This document shows positions 53,327 through 60,915 of a DNA stretch of 64,000 nucleotides, one piece after another. The notes beneath the pieces are model-generated. The model was not told the DNA's origin. It saw only the letters and a program-made list of their open reading frames with translations, and searched no databases. Each line of letters starts with the position of its first letter. Position 1 is the stretch's first letter. Source of the DNA: Gp6-AA40 sp035293405 (GTDB taxonomy: Bacteria; Acidobacteriota; Vicinamibacteria; Vicinamibacterales; UBA2999). The stretch covers positions 38,951 to 102,950 of the forward strand of contig DATDOE010000108.1 in NCBI GenBank assembly GCA_035293405.1, read 5' to 3'. Both the position numbers and the translations under genes were made by a program.

Positions 53327-53524
53327 ATGGGACGCACGCTCGTCATCCTCGGGCTCTTGATTGCCGGCGTGGGTGTGCTGGTGCTCCTTGGACTGCCGAT
53401 TGGACGGCTCCCTGGAGACTTCACGATTCGGCGCGGGAACTTCACGTTCTATTTTCCGCTGGCGACCTCAATCATCGCCAGCATCGTGCTGACGGTGATC
53501 CTGATGCTCTTTGGACGGCGCTGA
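53327..53524 (+). CDS. DUF2905 family small membrane protein
   Basis: A 65-residue protein with two membrane helices (about 3-25 and 42-62) joined by the conserved PIGRLPGDFTIRRGNFTFYFP loop of DUF2905. Function unknown. It is the only gene in a stretch bounded on both sides by inverted heptamer arrays. Confidence 0.85.
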   Translation: MGRTLVILGLLIAGVGVLVLLGLPIGRLPGDFTIRRGNFTFYFPLATSIIASIVLTVILMLFGRR

Positions 53525-53580
53525 CTGCCCAAAGCCTAGAGCCTAAAGCCCAGAGCCCAGAGCCCAGAGCCAGAACCTGA
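53525..53580. repeat. Eight-unit heptamer spacer between DUF2905 gene and dcd
   Basis: Eight heptamers (for example AAGCCTA, GAGCCTA, AAGCCCA, GAGCCCA) fill exactly 56 nt from the base after the stop to 1 nt before the dcd ATG. They are complementary to the array on the other side of the small gene. Confidence 0.88.
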
Positions 53581-53581
53581 T

Positions 53582-54139
53582 ATGCCCTCCATCAAAGCCG
53601 ACAAGTGGATCCGGAAAATGGCCCTCGAGCACGGCATGATCGAGCCGTTCGAGGACCGGCAGGTTCGCGACGGGGTCATCTCGTACGGGCTCTCGTCCTA
53701 TGGCTACGACATCCGCGTCGCCGACGAGTTCAAGGTCTTCACGAACGTCAACAGCACCGTGGTCGATCCGAAGAACTTCGACGACCGGTCGTTCGTGACC
53801 ATGAAGACCGACGTCTGCATCATCCCGCCCAACTCGTTCGTGCTTGCCAAGACCGTGGAGTACTTCCGGATCCCCCGCGACGTCCTCACGGTGTGCGTGG
53901 GCAAGTCCACGTACGCGCGCTGCGGGCTGATCGTGAACGTGACGCCGTTCGAGCCCGAATGGGAGGGCTACGTCACGCTGGAGATTTCCAACACCACGCC
54001 GCTGCCGGCGAAGGTGTATGCGAACGAAGGCATCTCGCAGGTCCTGTTCTTCCAGAGCGACGAGGTCTGTGAGGTCTCCTACGCCGACAAGAAGGGCAAG
54101 TACCAGAAGCAGCAGGGTTTGACGCTCCCCAGGCTCTGA
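53582..54139 (+). CDS. dcd: dCTP deaminase
   Basis: A 185-residue trimeric dUTPase-fold enzyme. SSYGYDIRVADEFKVF, GKSTYARCGLIVNVTPFEPEWEGYVTLEISNT (catalytic Glu and Arg) and ANEGISQVLFF are conserved. It deaminates dCTP to dUTP for dTTP synthesis. The start is 1 nt after the heptamer array. Confidence 0.95.
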   Translation: MPSIKADKWIRKMALEHGMIEPFEDRQVRDGVISYGLSSYGYDIRVADEFKVFTNVNSTVVDPKNFDDRSFVTMKTDVCIIPPNSFVLAKTVEYFRIPRDVLTVCVGKSTYARCGLIVNVTPFEPEWEGYVTLEISNTTPLPAKVYANEGISQVLFFQSDEVCEVSYADKKGKYQKQQGLTLPRL

Positions 54140-54195
54140 CGGATCCGGGATTCGCGATCCGGGATTCGGGACTCGGGATCAGGGATTCGCGTCCC
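54140..54195. repeat. Eight-unit heptamer spacer after dcd (GGGATTC)
   Basis: CGGATCC, then GGGATTC, GCGATCC, GGGATTC, GGGACTC, GGGATCA, GGGATTC and GCGTCCC run from the base after the dcd stop to 54195. A TATAAT box follows 2 nt later. Confidence 0.88.
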
Positions 54196-54197
54196 CT

Positions 54198-54203
54198 TAT
54201 AAT
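54198..54203 (+). promoter_or_regulatory. -10 box (TATAAT) for the gamma carbonic anhydrase gene
   Basis: Consensus TATAAT 10 nt before the ATG at 54214, immediately after the heptamer array; predicted leader about 4 nt. Confidence 0.6.
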
Positions 54204-54213
54204 CAACCCAAGA

Positions 54214-54735
54214 ATGCTTCGGCCGTTCCGGTCTCTTCTTCCCACCGTCCATTCGTCGGCGTACGTGGATGTGAGCGCCCAGGTGATCGGCGACGTCCAT
54301 ATCGGCGCCGACAGCAGCGTCTGGATGAACGTCGTCATTCGCGGTGACGTGAACTTCATCCGCATCGGCGCGCGCACCAACATTCAGGACCTGACGATGG
54401 TGCACGTGATGCGGAACACGAACCCGACGGTTATCGGCGACGATGTGACGATCGGGCATTCGGCGGTGATTCACGGGTGCACGATCGAGAACCGATGCCT
54501 GATCGGTATGGGAGCCATACTGCTCAACGGCTGCCGGATTGGCGAAGGATCGATTGTCGCCGCCGGCTCCCTCGTGACCGAGGACATGGTGGTGCCACCG
54601 GGCTCGATGGCCATGGGCTCGCCGGCCAAGGTTCGCCGGGCGCTCTCCCCCGACGAAGACACGTCGATCAAGTGGTACGCGGACAACTACGTCCGCTATC
54701 GGCTGGACTTCCAGACCGACAGCACGCCCGCGTAG
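54214..54735 (+). CDS. Gamma carbonic anhydrase family protein
   Basis: A 173-residue left-handed beta-helix protein of hexapeptide repeats (about 15-135), with metal-type His residues in MVHVM and GHSAVIHGC, and a C-terminal helix. Family members include carbonic anhydrases and related proteins such as YrdA; activity here is not proven. It has its own near-leaderless promoter. Confidence 0.88.
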   Translation: MLRPFRSLLPTVHSSAYVDVSAQVIGDVHIGADSSVWMNVVIRGDVNFIRIGARTNIQDLTMVHVMRNTNPTVIGDDVTIGHSAVIHGCTIENRCLIGMGAILLNGCRIGEGSIVAAGSLVTEDMVVPPGSMAMGSPAKVRRALSPDEDTSIKWYADNYVRYRLDFQTDSTPA

Positions 54736-54766
54736 TCTCAGAGCTCACGTTGTTGACAAAGAATTT

Positions 54767-54982
54767 GGCCACGGAGACCACGGAGGCCACGAAGATCACG
54801 AAGACGTTGGCCAAGCGTCGGCGGATCGGTGCCTCTGCCGTTCGACGGGCCGCCAATGGCGGCAGGCGAAGCGCCCGCACGCGCACACACACCGCGAGCC
54901 CGATCCAGCGCGGTGTGTGTGCGCGGCGAGCGCTCCGTCGAACGGCACTCCGTACCTCCGTGTTCTCCGTGTTCTCCGTGGC
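54767..54982. repeat. Nested palindromic element upstream of hisS
   Basis: Outer arms are 9-mers of the NNCACGGAG type (54767-54806) and complementary words (54955-54982). A middle 12-bp pair is GCCGTTCGACGG (54837-54848) with its exact complement (54935-54946). The inner pair is a perfect 16-bp stem (54881-54896 with 54909-54924, 12-nt loop). The whole could form one stepped hairpin of about 215 nt. No gene is seen. Confidence 0.85.
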
Positions 54983-55008
54983 TTTGATTGACCTCGGCTT
55001 GTCCTGCC

Positions 55009-55077
55009 GAAGCCTTTTGGCGAAGGCGGATGCCTCACCCTGTCCCGCAGAAGCCTTCTGGCGTGGGCGGATGCCTC
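55009..55077 (+). repeat. Two 28-bp direct repeats before hisS
   Basis: Copies at 55009-55036 and 55050-55077 begin GAAGCCTT and end GGCGGATGCCTC, differing at three positions. Each has an internal GCCTT-GGC hairpin core. They lie 29 nt before hisS. Confidence 0.8.
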
Positions 55078-55105
55078 GGTGTGTCGTAATCAGAGAGGGA
55101 GCGTA

Positions 55106-56437
55106 ATGCAGCGCACAGAGCCGGCGCGCGGCATGCGCGACTTCCTGCCGGAGGACGTGCGGCGCAGGGAATACGTCATCGGCGTCATCAAGCGCGTCTA
55201 CGAGCGCTACGGGTTCGAGCCGCTCGAAACCCCCGCGGTCGAGAACCTCGAGACGCTGATGGGGAAGTACGGCGAAGAGGGCAATCAGCTCATCTTCAAG
55301 ATCCTCAAGCGTGGCGAGCATGAAGCCAGCGGGCAGGCGGACCTTGCCCTCCGCTACGACCTGACCGTGCCGCTGGCGCGCGTGATCGCGCACCACCAGG
55401 CGAAGCTGCCGAAGCTGTTCAAGCGTTACCAGATCCAACCAGTGTGGCGAGCCGACCGGCCCGCGCGCGGGCGCTTCCGCGAGTTCTATCAATGCGACGT
55501 CGATGCGCTCGGGTCAACCTCGCCGGTCATCGAAGCCGAGGTCTGTGCCGCGGTATCGGATGCGCTCAAGGAACTGGGGTTCAACGACTTTGTCATTCGC
55601 ATGAACCATCGGCAGCTGCTGACCTCGGTGCTGACACGCGCCGGCTTCTCAGAGGAGCAGCAGGGGCCGGCGCTGGTGATTCTCGACAAGTTGGACAAGA
55701 TCGGCGAGGAGGGCGTGGTACGCGAGTGGCTTGCCAAAGGGCTGGGTGACGAAGTCGTGCTCGGCGAGGCGGCTCGAATCCTGGTGTCCAACCTGCCGTC
55801 GCTGGATGCCGTGAGTGACTTCGTTGCCGGTGATGAGGCAGGCACAGCGGCGGTGCAGAACCTTCGCGCGGTGATGTCGCTGGCGGAGGGGACGTCGGCG
55901 GCGCAGAAGATCACGTTCGACGGAACGCTCGCGCGGGGTCTTTCCTATTACACGGGCGCGATCATGGAGATCAACGTCGCCGACCTGGCCGGCAGCCTCG
56001 GTGGCGGCGGGCGCTACGACAACCTGGTGGGCATGTTCCTCGGCCAGAGCGTCCCGGCGTGCGGCTTTTCGTTGGGCCTCGAGCGCATTCTCGTGGTGAT
56101 GGGCGAGAAAAACATGTTTCCGGCGGGCCTCGCCACGGCCCCGGCCGATGTCATGGTGGCGCTCTTCGATGCGGCGAATATGTCCCACGCCATCCGCGTC
56201 GCGACCCGGCTGCGGGAAGCGGGCCTGCGCGTCCTGGTCTATCCGGATGCCGACAAGATCGGCCGGCAGATCAAGTACGCTGATTCACGGGGAATTCCCT
56301 TCGTCGCCATTCTCGGTGGCGACGAGATCACGGCGGGCACCGTCACGGTCAAGAACCTGACGGCCCAAACCCAACAGACGTGCGATCAGGCCGCGGCGGG
56401 CGCGGCGATCCTCGAGGGATTGAAGCAACGTGGCTGA
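55106..56437 (+). CDS. hisS: Histidyl-tRNA synthetase
   Basis: A 443-residue class II synthetase: RGMRDFLPEDV, ALRYDLTVPLARV (motif 2 region), the GLSYYTGAIMEI histidine loop, GGGGRYDNLVG (motif 3 region) and a C-terminal anticodon domain. Start ATG 55106 with GGGAG upstream; the frame extends back a few codons without support. It overlaps aspS by 8 nt. Confidence 0.96.
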   Translation: MQRTEPARGMRDFLPEDVRRREYVIGVIKRVYERYGFEPLETPAVENLETLMGKYGEEGNQLIFKILKRGEHEASGQADLALRYDLTVPLARVIAHHQAKLPKLFKRYQIQPVWRADRPARGRFREFYQCDVDALGSTSPVIEAEVCAAVSDALKELGFNDFVIRMNHRQLLTSVLTRAGFSEEQQGPALVILDKLDKIGEEGVVREWLAKGLGDEVVLGEAARILVSNLPSLDAVSDFVAGDEAGTAAVQNLRAVMSLAEGTSAAQKITFDGTLARGLSYYTGAIMEINVADLAGSLGGGGRYDNLVGMFLGQSVPACGFSLGLERILVVMGEKNMFPAGLATAPADVMVALFDAANMSHAIRVATRLREAGLRVLVYPDADKIGRQIKYADSRGIPFVAILGGDEITAGTVTVKNLTAQTQQTCDQAAAGAAILEGLKQRG

Positions 56438-58208
56438 GCAACTCGGTGACCTGACGCGCACGCACACCTGCGGAGCGCTCCGCTTACAGGACGTCGGCGC
56501 CGACGTCGTACTCCTTGGGTGGGTGCATCGCGTCCGCGACCTGGGCGGGCTGCTGTTCATCGACGTCCGCGATCGCGCCGGCGTCACGCAGGTGGTGTTC
56601 GACAAGGACGACGAGCTGCTGATGGCCAAGGCCAAGCGGCTCCGATCCGAGTTCGTCATCGGCGTGACGGGCAACGTGCGCCGGCGCTCCAACGACACCG
56701 TCAACCAGAAGCTGCCCTCGGGAGAGGTCGAGGTCGTCGTGCGCCGCCTCGTCGTGCTGAACGAAGCGAAGACGCCGCCATTCCCGGTCGCCGACGAATC
56801 GCCGGTGTCTGAGGACGTACGCCTGAAGTACCGGTATCTGGACCTTCGCCGTCCCCGGCTGCAGGCCAACATCGTCCTGCGCCATCGCCTCACGACCGTG
56901 ATCCGGCGCTACTTCGACGAGAACGGCTTTCTCGAAATCGAGACGCCGATTCTGACCAAGTCCACGCCGGAAGGCGCGCGCGACTACCTGGTGCCCAGCC
57001 GCGTGCATCCGGGCGAGTTCTTCGCGCTGCCGCAATCGCCGCAGCTCTTCAAGCAGATCCTGATGATCGCGGGGATGGACCGCTACGTGCAGATCTGCAA
57101 GTGCTTCCGCGATGAAGACCTGCGTGCCGACCGCCAGCCCGAGTTCACGCAAGTGGACGTGGAGATGTCGTTCGCACGGCCGGAGACGATCTTCGGCGTG
57201 ATCGAGCCGTTGATGACGCAGATTTTTCGCGTCATCAACAAGGACATCACGACTCCGTTTCCGCGCATGGCCTATGCGGACGCCATCGCCAAGTACGGCT
57301 CTGACAAGCCGGACCTGCGCTGCGGCATGCCGATTCAGGACCTCCGCGAGTTCTTCCGCGAGTCGAGCTTCCGTGTGTTCAAGGAGATCGTGGCCGGTGG
57401 CGGCACCGTCCGCGGATTCGTGGTGCCCAAGGCCGGCGGTTACTCACGAAGCGAAGTTGACGGCATCGTCGATCAGGCGAAGGCGCTCGGTGCGACGGGA
57501 CTGATCTGGGCTCGACGCGCCGAAGACGGCACCGTCACCAGCTCGATCATGAAGGCGCTCGGTGAGGCGTCCGTCCGGCAGGTGCTCGACCTGACCGGCG
57601 TGACATCAGGCGGTTTGCTGCTCATCGCGGCAGGGGAGCCGGACGCTACGTCCAAGCTGCTCGGACAGCTTCGACTGGCCCTGGCGAAGAAGGACGGCCT
57701 CCTGAAGCCGGACGACTACGCTTTCACGTGGGTCGTCGATTTCCCGCTGCTGGAGTGGGACGCCGAAGAGCAGCGATACAACTCGATGCACCACCCGTTT
57801 ACCGCACCGCACGACGAGGACCACGTCAAGCTCGAGCAGGAGCCCGGCGTGGTGCGCGCCAAGGCGTATGATCTGGTACTGAACGGCAGCGAGATCGGCG
57901 GCGGCAGCATCCGTATCCACGATGCGACGATGCAGAGCCGGATTTTCTCGCTGCTCAACATCAGTCCGGAGGATGCGAAGCTGCGATTCGGGTTCTTCCT
58001 CGAGGCCCTCGAGTACGGCACACCGCCGCACGGCGGCATCGCGCTCGGACTCGATCGGATCGCGGCGATCCTCGCCAACGAGAACTCGATTCGAGAGGTG
58101 ATTGCCTTCCCGAAAACGGCAACCGCCGTCGACCAGATGTCGGACGCCCCCTCACCCGTCGATCAGAAACAGTTGAGAGAGCTGCATCTGCAGATCCGCA
58201 AGACGTAG
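56430..58208 (+). CDS. aspS: Aspartyl-tRNA synthetase
   Basis: A 592-residue bacterial-type enzyme: N-terminal OB-fold with LLGWVHRVRDLGGLLFIDVRDR, class II core with KYRYLDLRRP, FRDEDLRADRQPEFTQVD (motif 2), a GAD insertion (about 290-410) and GIALGLDRIAAIL (motif 3). In the anticodon region the residue after RD is Leu, as in enzymes specific for tRNA-Asp, not the His of many non-discriminating ones. GTG start inside hisS. Confidence 0.96.
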   Translation: MAEQLGDLTRTHTCGALRLQDVGADVVLLGWVHRVRDLGGLLFIDVRDRAGVTQVVFDKDDELLMAKAKRLRSEFVIGVTGNVRRRSNDTVNQKLPSGEVEVVVRRLVVLNEAKTPPFPVADESPVSEDVRLKYRYLDLRRPRLQANIVLRHRLTTVIRRYFDENGFLEIETPILTKSTPEGARDYLVPSRVHPGEFFALPQSPQLFKQILMIAGMDRYVQICKCFRDEDLRADRQPEFTQVDVEMSFARPETIFGVIEPLMTQIFRVINKDITTPFPRMAYADAIAKYGSDKPDLRCGMPIQDLREFFRESSFRVFKEIVAGGGTVRGFVVPKAGGYSRSEVDGIVDQAKALGATGLIWARRAEDGTVTSSIMKALGEASVRQVLDLTGVTSGGLLLIAAGEPDATSKLLGQLRLALAKKDGLLKPDDYAFTWVVDFPLLEWDAEEQRYNSMHHPFTAPHDEDHVKLEQEPGVVRAKAYDLVLNGSEIGGGSIRIHDATMQSRIFSLLNISPEDAKLRFGFFLEALEYGTPPHGGIALGLDRIAAILANENSIREVIAFPKTATAVDQMSDAPSPVDQKQLRELHLQIRKT

Positions 58209-58213
58209 CCCGA

Positions 58214-59176
58214 ATGAAAAAAATTGCCCTGCCTCAGGAAGGCATCGAGACGCTGTACGGCGCACACGACGGGAACCTCAAGCACATCGAGTCGCTCCTT
58301 GGCGTCGCGATCCGGACGCAGGGCGATGAGCTCATCGTGGAAGGCGAGAAGGGCGCGGAGCAGCGCGTCGAGCGCATCTTCGAGCAGCTGAAGAACCTGA
58401 TGGCCGAAGGGTACGAGCTGCGCAACGGCGACGTGAAGACCGCCGCGAAGCTCGTCGCCGACGACGGTACTGTGAACCTGCGCGACTACTTCCTGAAGGG
58501 CGGGCAGAAACAGCCGGAAGGCACCAAGCGGCGCGTCAACCCGAAGAGCACCAATCAACGCCGATACCTCGACGCGATCGAGAAGTACGACATCGTGTTC
58601 GGCGTCGGCCCCGCCGGCACCGGGAAGACCTACCTGGCGATGGCGCAGGCGGTGAGCTATCTGCTGGCGAAGAAGGTCAGCCGAATCATTCTCGCTCGGC
58701 CCGCTGTAGAGGCGGGGGAGAAGCTCGGTTTCCTGCCCGGAGATTTGCAGGAGAAGGTCAATCCGTATCTGCGCCCGCTCTACGATGCGCTCTACGACAT
58801 GATGGACACCGAGCGCGCCCTGCGTCTCGTGGAGCGGGGGACGATCGAGGTCGCGCCGATTGCCTTCATGCGCGGCCGCACGTTGAACGATGCGTTCGTC
58901 ATCCTGGACGAAGCGCAGAACACCACGTCCGAGCAGATGAAGATGTTCTTGACGCGCCTTGGCTTCGGGTCGAAGGCGGTGGTCACCGGCGACATCACGC
59001 AGATCGATCTCCCGCATCCGCGCACGTCCGGTCTCGTCGAAGCCCTCAAGATCGTCAAGGACGTCGAGGGCATCGGCTTCATCTACTTCGACGACAAGGA
59101 CGTCGTACGGCACAAGCTCGTGCAGCAGATCGTGAAGGCCTACGATGCCTTCTCGACCGGGCCGCGCGGCCACTGA
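58214..59176 (+). CDS. PhoH-family ATPase
   Basis: A 320-residue protein with an N-terminal KH-like region (about 20-90) and a P-loop ATPase core: GPAGTGKTYLAMA (Walker A), RPAVEAGEKLGFLPGD, VILDEAQNTT (Walker B) and VVTGDITQIDLP. PhoH-like proteins (YbeZ type) work with YbeY in RNA metabolism; ybeY is the next gene, as in many bacteria. Confidence 0.93.
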   Translation: MKKIALPQEGIETLYGAHDGNLKHIESLLGVAIRTQGDELIVEGEKGAEQRVERIFEQLKNLMAEGYELRNGDVKTAAKLVADDGTVNLRDYFLKGGQKQPEGTKRRVNPKSTNQRRYLDAIEKYDIVFGVGPAGTGKTYLAMAQAVSYLLAKKVSRIILARPAVEAGEKLGFLPGDLQEKVNPYLRPLYDALYDMMDTERALRLVERGTIEVAPIAFMRGRTLNDAFVILDEAQNTTSEQMKMFLTRLGFGSKAVVTGDITQIDLPHPRTSGLVEALKIVKDVEGIGFIYFDDKDVVRHKLVQQIVKAYDAFSTGPRGH

Positions 59177-59179
59177 TAA

Positions 59180-59674
59180 ATGGGCTCTCGTAGAGGCGGG
59201 TCTTTAGACCCGCCTTCCGACCGCCGTTCCCGTCCGCCTTCCGCGCTTCTCGTGGACGTGGTCACCTCGAGCGCGGTTCGCGTGCCCGGCCTTGCGCGGT
59301 GGCTCGAATCAGTCGCGCCGGCCCGCGCGCACGGCGTGGTCACCGTCGCCGTGGTCCCGGATGCGCGCGTGCGCGCCCTCAACCGTCGATATCGAGGCAA
59401 AGACGTTTCGACCGACGTCCTCTCGTTTCCTGCAGAAGAGCCCGGCGAACTGGGCGATGTCGTGATTGCGGCTGGAGTTGCGGGCCGTCAGGCGCGGACC
59501 GCCGGCCATTCGATCGCGGTTGAGCTGCGGGTGCTGGCCTTGCACGGCCTGTTGCACCTTCTTGGCTATGATCACGAGCGCGATGACGGTCGTATGGCTC
59601 GCGTGGAGCGCCGCCTGCGCGTGAAGGGCGGTCTCCGCGAGGGCCTGATCGAACGGGAACGCACGTCCGCATGA
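59180..59674 (+). CDS. ybeY: Endoribonuclease YbeY
   Basis: The conserved part is about residues 25-164, with NRRYRGKDVSTDVLSFP and the zinc motif HGLLHLLGYDHERDD. YbeY matures rRNA 3' ends and takes part in ribosome quality control. The first 20 residues from ATG 59180 are encoded by a REP-like palindrome and are not expected in homologues; GTG 59252 could be the native start. It lies between phoH and a CorC-like gene, with ATGA overlap to the latter. Confidence 0.92.
   Translation: MGSRRGGSLDPPSDRRSRPPSALLVDVVTSSAVRVPGLARWLESVAPARAHGVVTVAVVPDARVRALNRRYRGKDVSTDVLSFPAEEPGELGDVVIAAGVAGRQARTAGHSIAVELRVLALHGLLHLLGYDHERDDGRMARVERRLRVKGGLREGLIERERTSA
59195..59214. repeat. GGCGGGTC palindrome inside the ybeY 5' end
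   Basis: GGCGGGTC and GACCCGCC around TTTA, the same sequence as at 50081-50100. It is 18 nt after the phoH stop, within the first codons of the longer ybeY reading. Confidence 0.75.
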
Positions 59675-60909
59675 CGCCGCTCACGCTGTTCCTCCTCGGT
59701 TGCGCCACCGTCTTCCTGGGATCGATCCAGGTGGCCTTCAGCGCGCTGATGCGACTGTCGCTGCGCCTGATGGCCGAGCGCGGCGGACGCGACGATCGCC
59801 TCGGCAAGTATCTCGACGATCCCCTCGAGCTCTTCGTCCCGGTGCGTATCCTGATCGGCGTGTGCACCGTCCTGGCTGGCGTGCTCATCGCCAGGCTCAG
59901 CGACATCCAGAACGCGCTCTCCATTGTCACGTTCATCGTGTCGCTGGTCGCCTTCGTACTGGTCTGCGAGCACCTGCTGCCCCTGCTCATCGTGCGTCGA
60001 GATCCGGAGAAGGCGCTCGATGTCTTGCTGCCCGCGTTCCATGCGGTGGCCACGCTGCTCTCGCCGATGACGAGGGTCATCCTGAACTTCGTCGACGTAC
60101 GCAAAGAGCGCGAGCCGCAGAACGGCGGCAACGGGTCCGATACCCCGGCGCAGACCTTGGCGGGGGAGAAAGAGCCGGACGAAGGCACCATCTCCGAAGC
60201 GGAAGGGCGCGAGCTGCTGCAGTCGATCGTGGACTTCACCGAGACCGTCGTGCGTGAGGTGATGACGCCGCGGCCCGACATCGTCGCGATCCGCCTCGAT
60301 ACCACGCTCCTGGACCTGCGCGCGGTCTTCCGCGAGGAGCAGTACTCGCGCATGCCCGTCTATCGCGACAATCTCGACAACATCGCCGGCATCGTCTTCG
60401 TAAAGGATCTCGTCGCGCTGCCGCCGGGCGCGGAGCCGCCGATGACGACGCTGATGCGGACCGCGCATTTCGTGCCTGAGAGCAAGCGCGTGTCGGAGCT
60501 GCTGAAGGAGATGCAGCGCCGGCAGACGCAGATGGCCATCGTCGTCGACGAGTACGGCGGGACGGCCGGCCTGGTCACCGTCGAGGATCTGCTGGAAGAG
60601 ATCGTCGGCGAGATCCGTGACGAGTACGACGTGGAGAGCGAAACAGTCACTGACGAAGGCAACGGGACGTTCGTGTTCAGCGGCAAGGTGAGCGTGGACG
60701 AAGTGCGCGATCGCCTCAACGTGGACATCGAGCGCGAAGGCTTCGAGACCGTTGGCGGTTACCTCTTGTCGCAACTCGGACGGATGCCGTACGTCGGCGA
60801 GACGATCGACGTGGACGGCCTCTCGTTCGAGGTCCTGGAAGTCGAGCGTCGCCGCATCACCAAGGTGCGTGCCCGGCGGCGCGAGCCGGTCGCGGAATTG
60901 GAAGCCTAA
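59671..60909 (+). CDS. CorC/HlyC-type membrane protein (CNNM, CBS pair, transporter-associated domain)
   Basis: A 412-residue protein with three or four N-terminal membrane helices (about 1-125, DUF21/CNNM domain), a CBS pair (about 190-315, with VMTPRPDIVAIRLDTTL and VVDEYGGTAGLVTVEDLLEEIVGEI) and a C-terminal CorC_HlyC domain (330-405). Family members are linked to magnesium or cobalt efflux; the magnesium channel gene mgtE lies two genes on. Older names call it hemolysin, without support here. Confidence 0.9.
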   Translation: MTPLTLFLLGCATVFLGSIQVAFSALMRLSLRLMAERGGRDDRLGKYLDDPLELFVPVRILIGVCTVLAGVLIARLSDIQNALSIVTFIVSLVAFVLVCEHLLPLLIVRRDPEKALDVLLPAFHAVATLLSPMTRVILNFVDVRKEREPQNGGNGSDTPAQTLAGEKEPDEGTISEAEGRELLQSIVDFTETVVREVMTPRPDIVAIRLDTTLLDLRAVFREEQYSRMPVYRDNLDNIAGIVFVKDLVALPPGAEPPMTTLMRTAHFVPESKRVSELLKEMQRRQTQMAIVVDEYGGTAGLVTVEDLLEEIVGEIRDEYDVESETVTDEGNGTFVFSGKVSVDEVRDRLNVDIEREGFETVGGYLLSQLGRMPYVGETIDVDGLSFEVLEVERRRITKVRARRREPVAELEA

Positions 60910-60915
60910 GGTTAG

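Noticed and set aside
52821..54195. Heptamer arrays considered as CRISPR
   Set aside because: Units are 7 nt without unique spacers of 25-40 nt, and no cas genes are present.
59671..60909. Hemolysin annotation for the CNNM/CBS protein
   Set aside because: The domain set is that of CorC-type ion transporters; nothing indicates a toxin.
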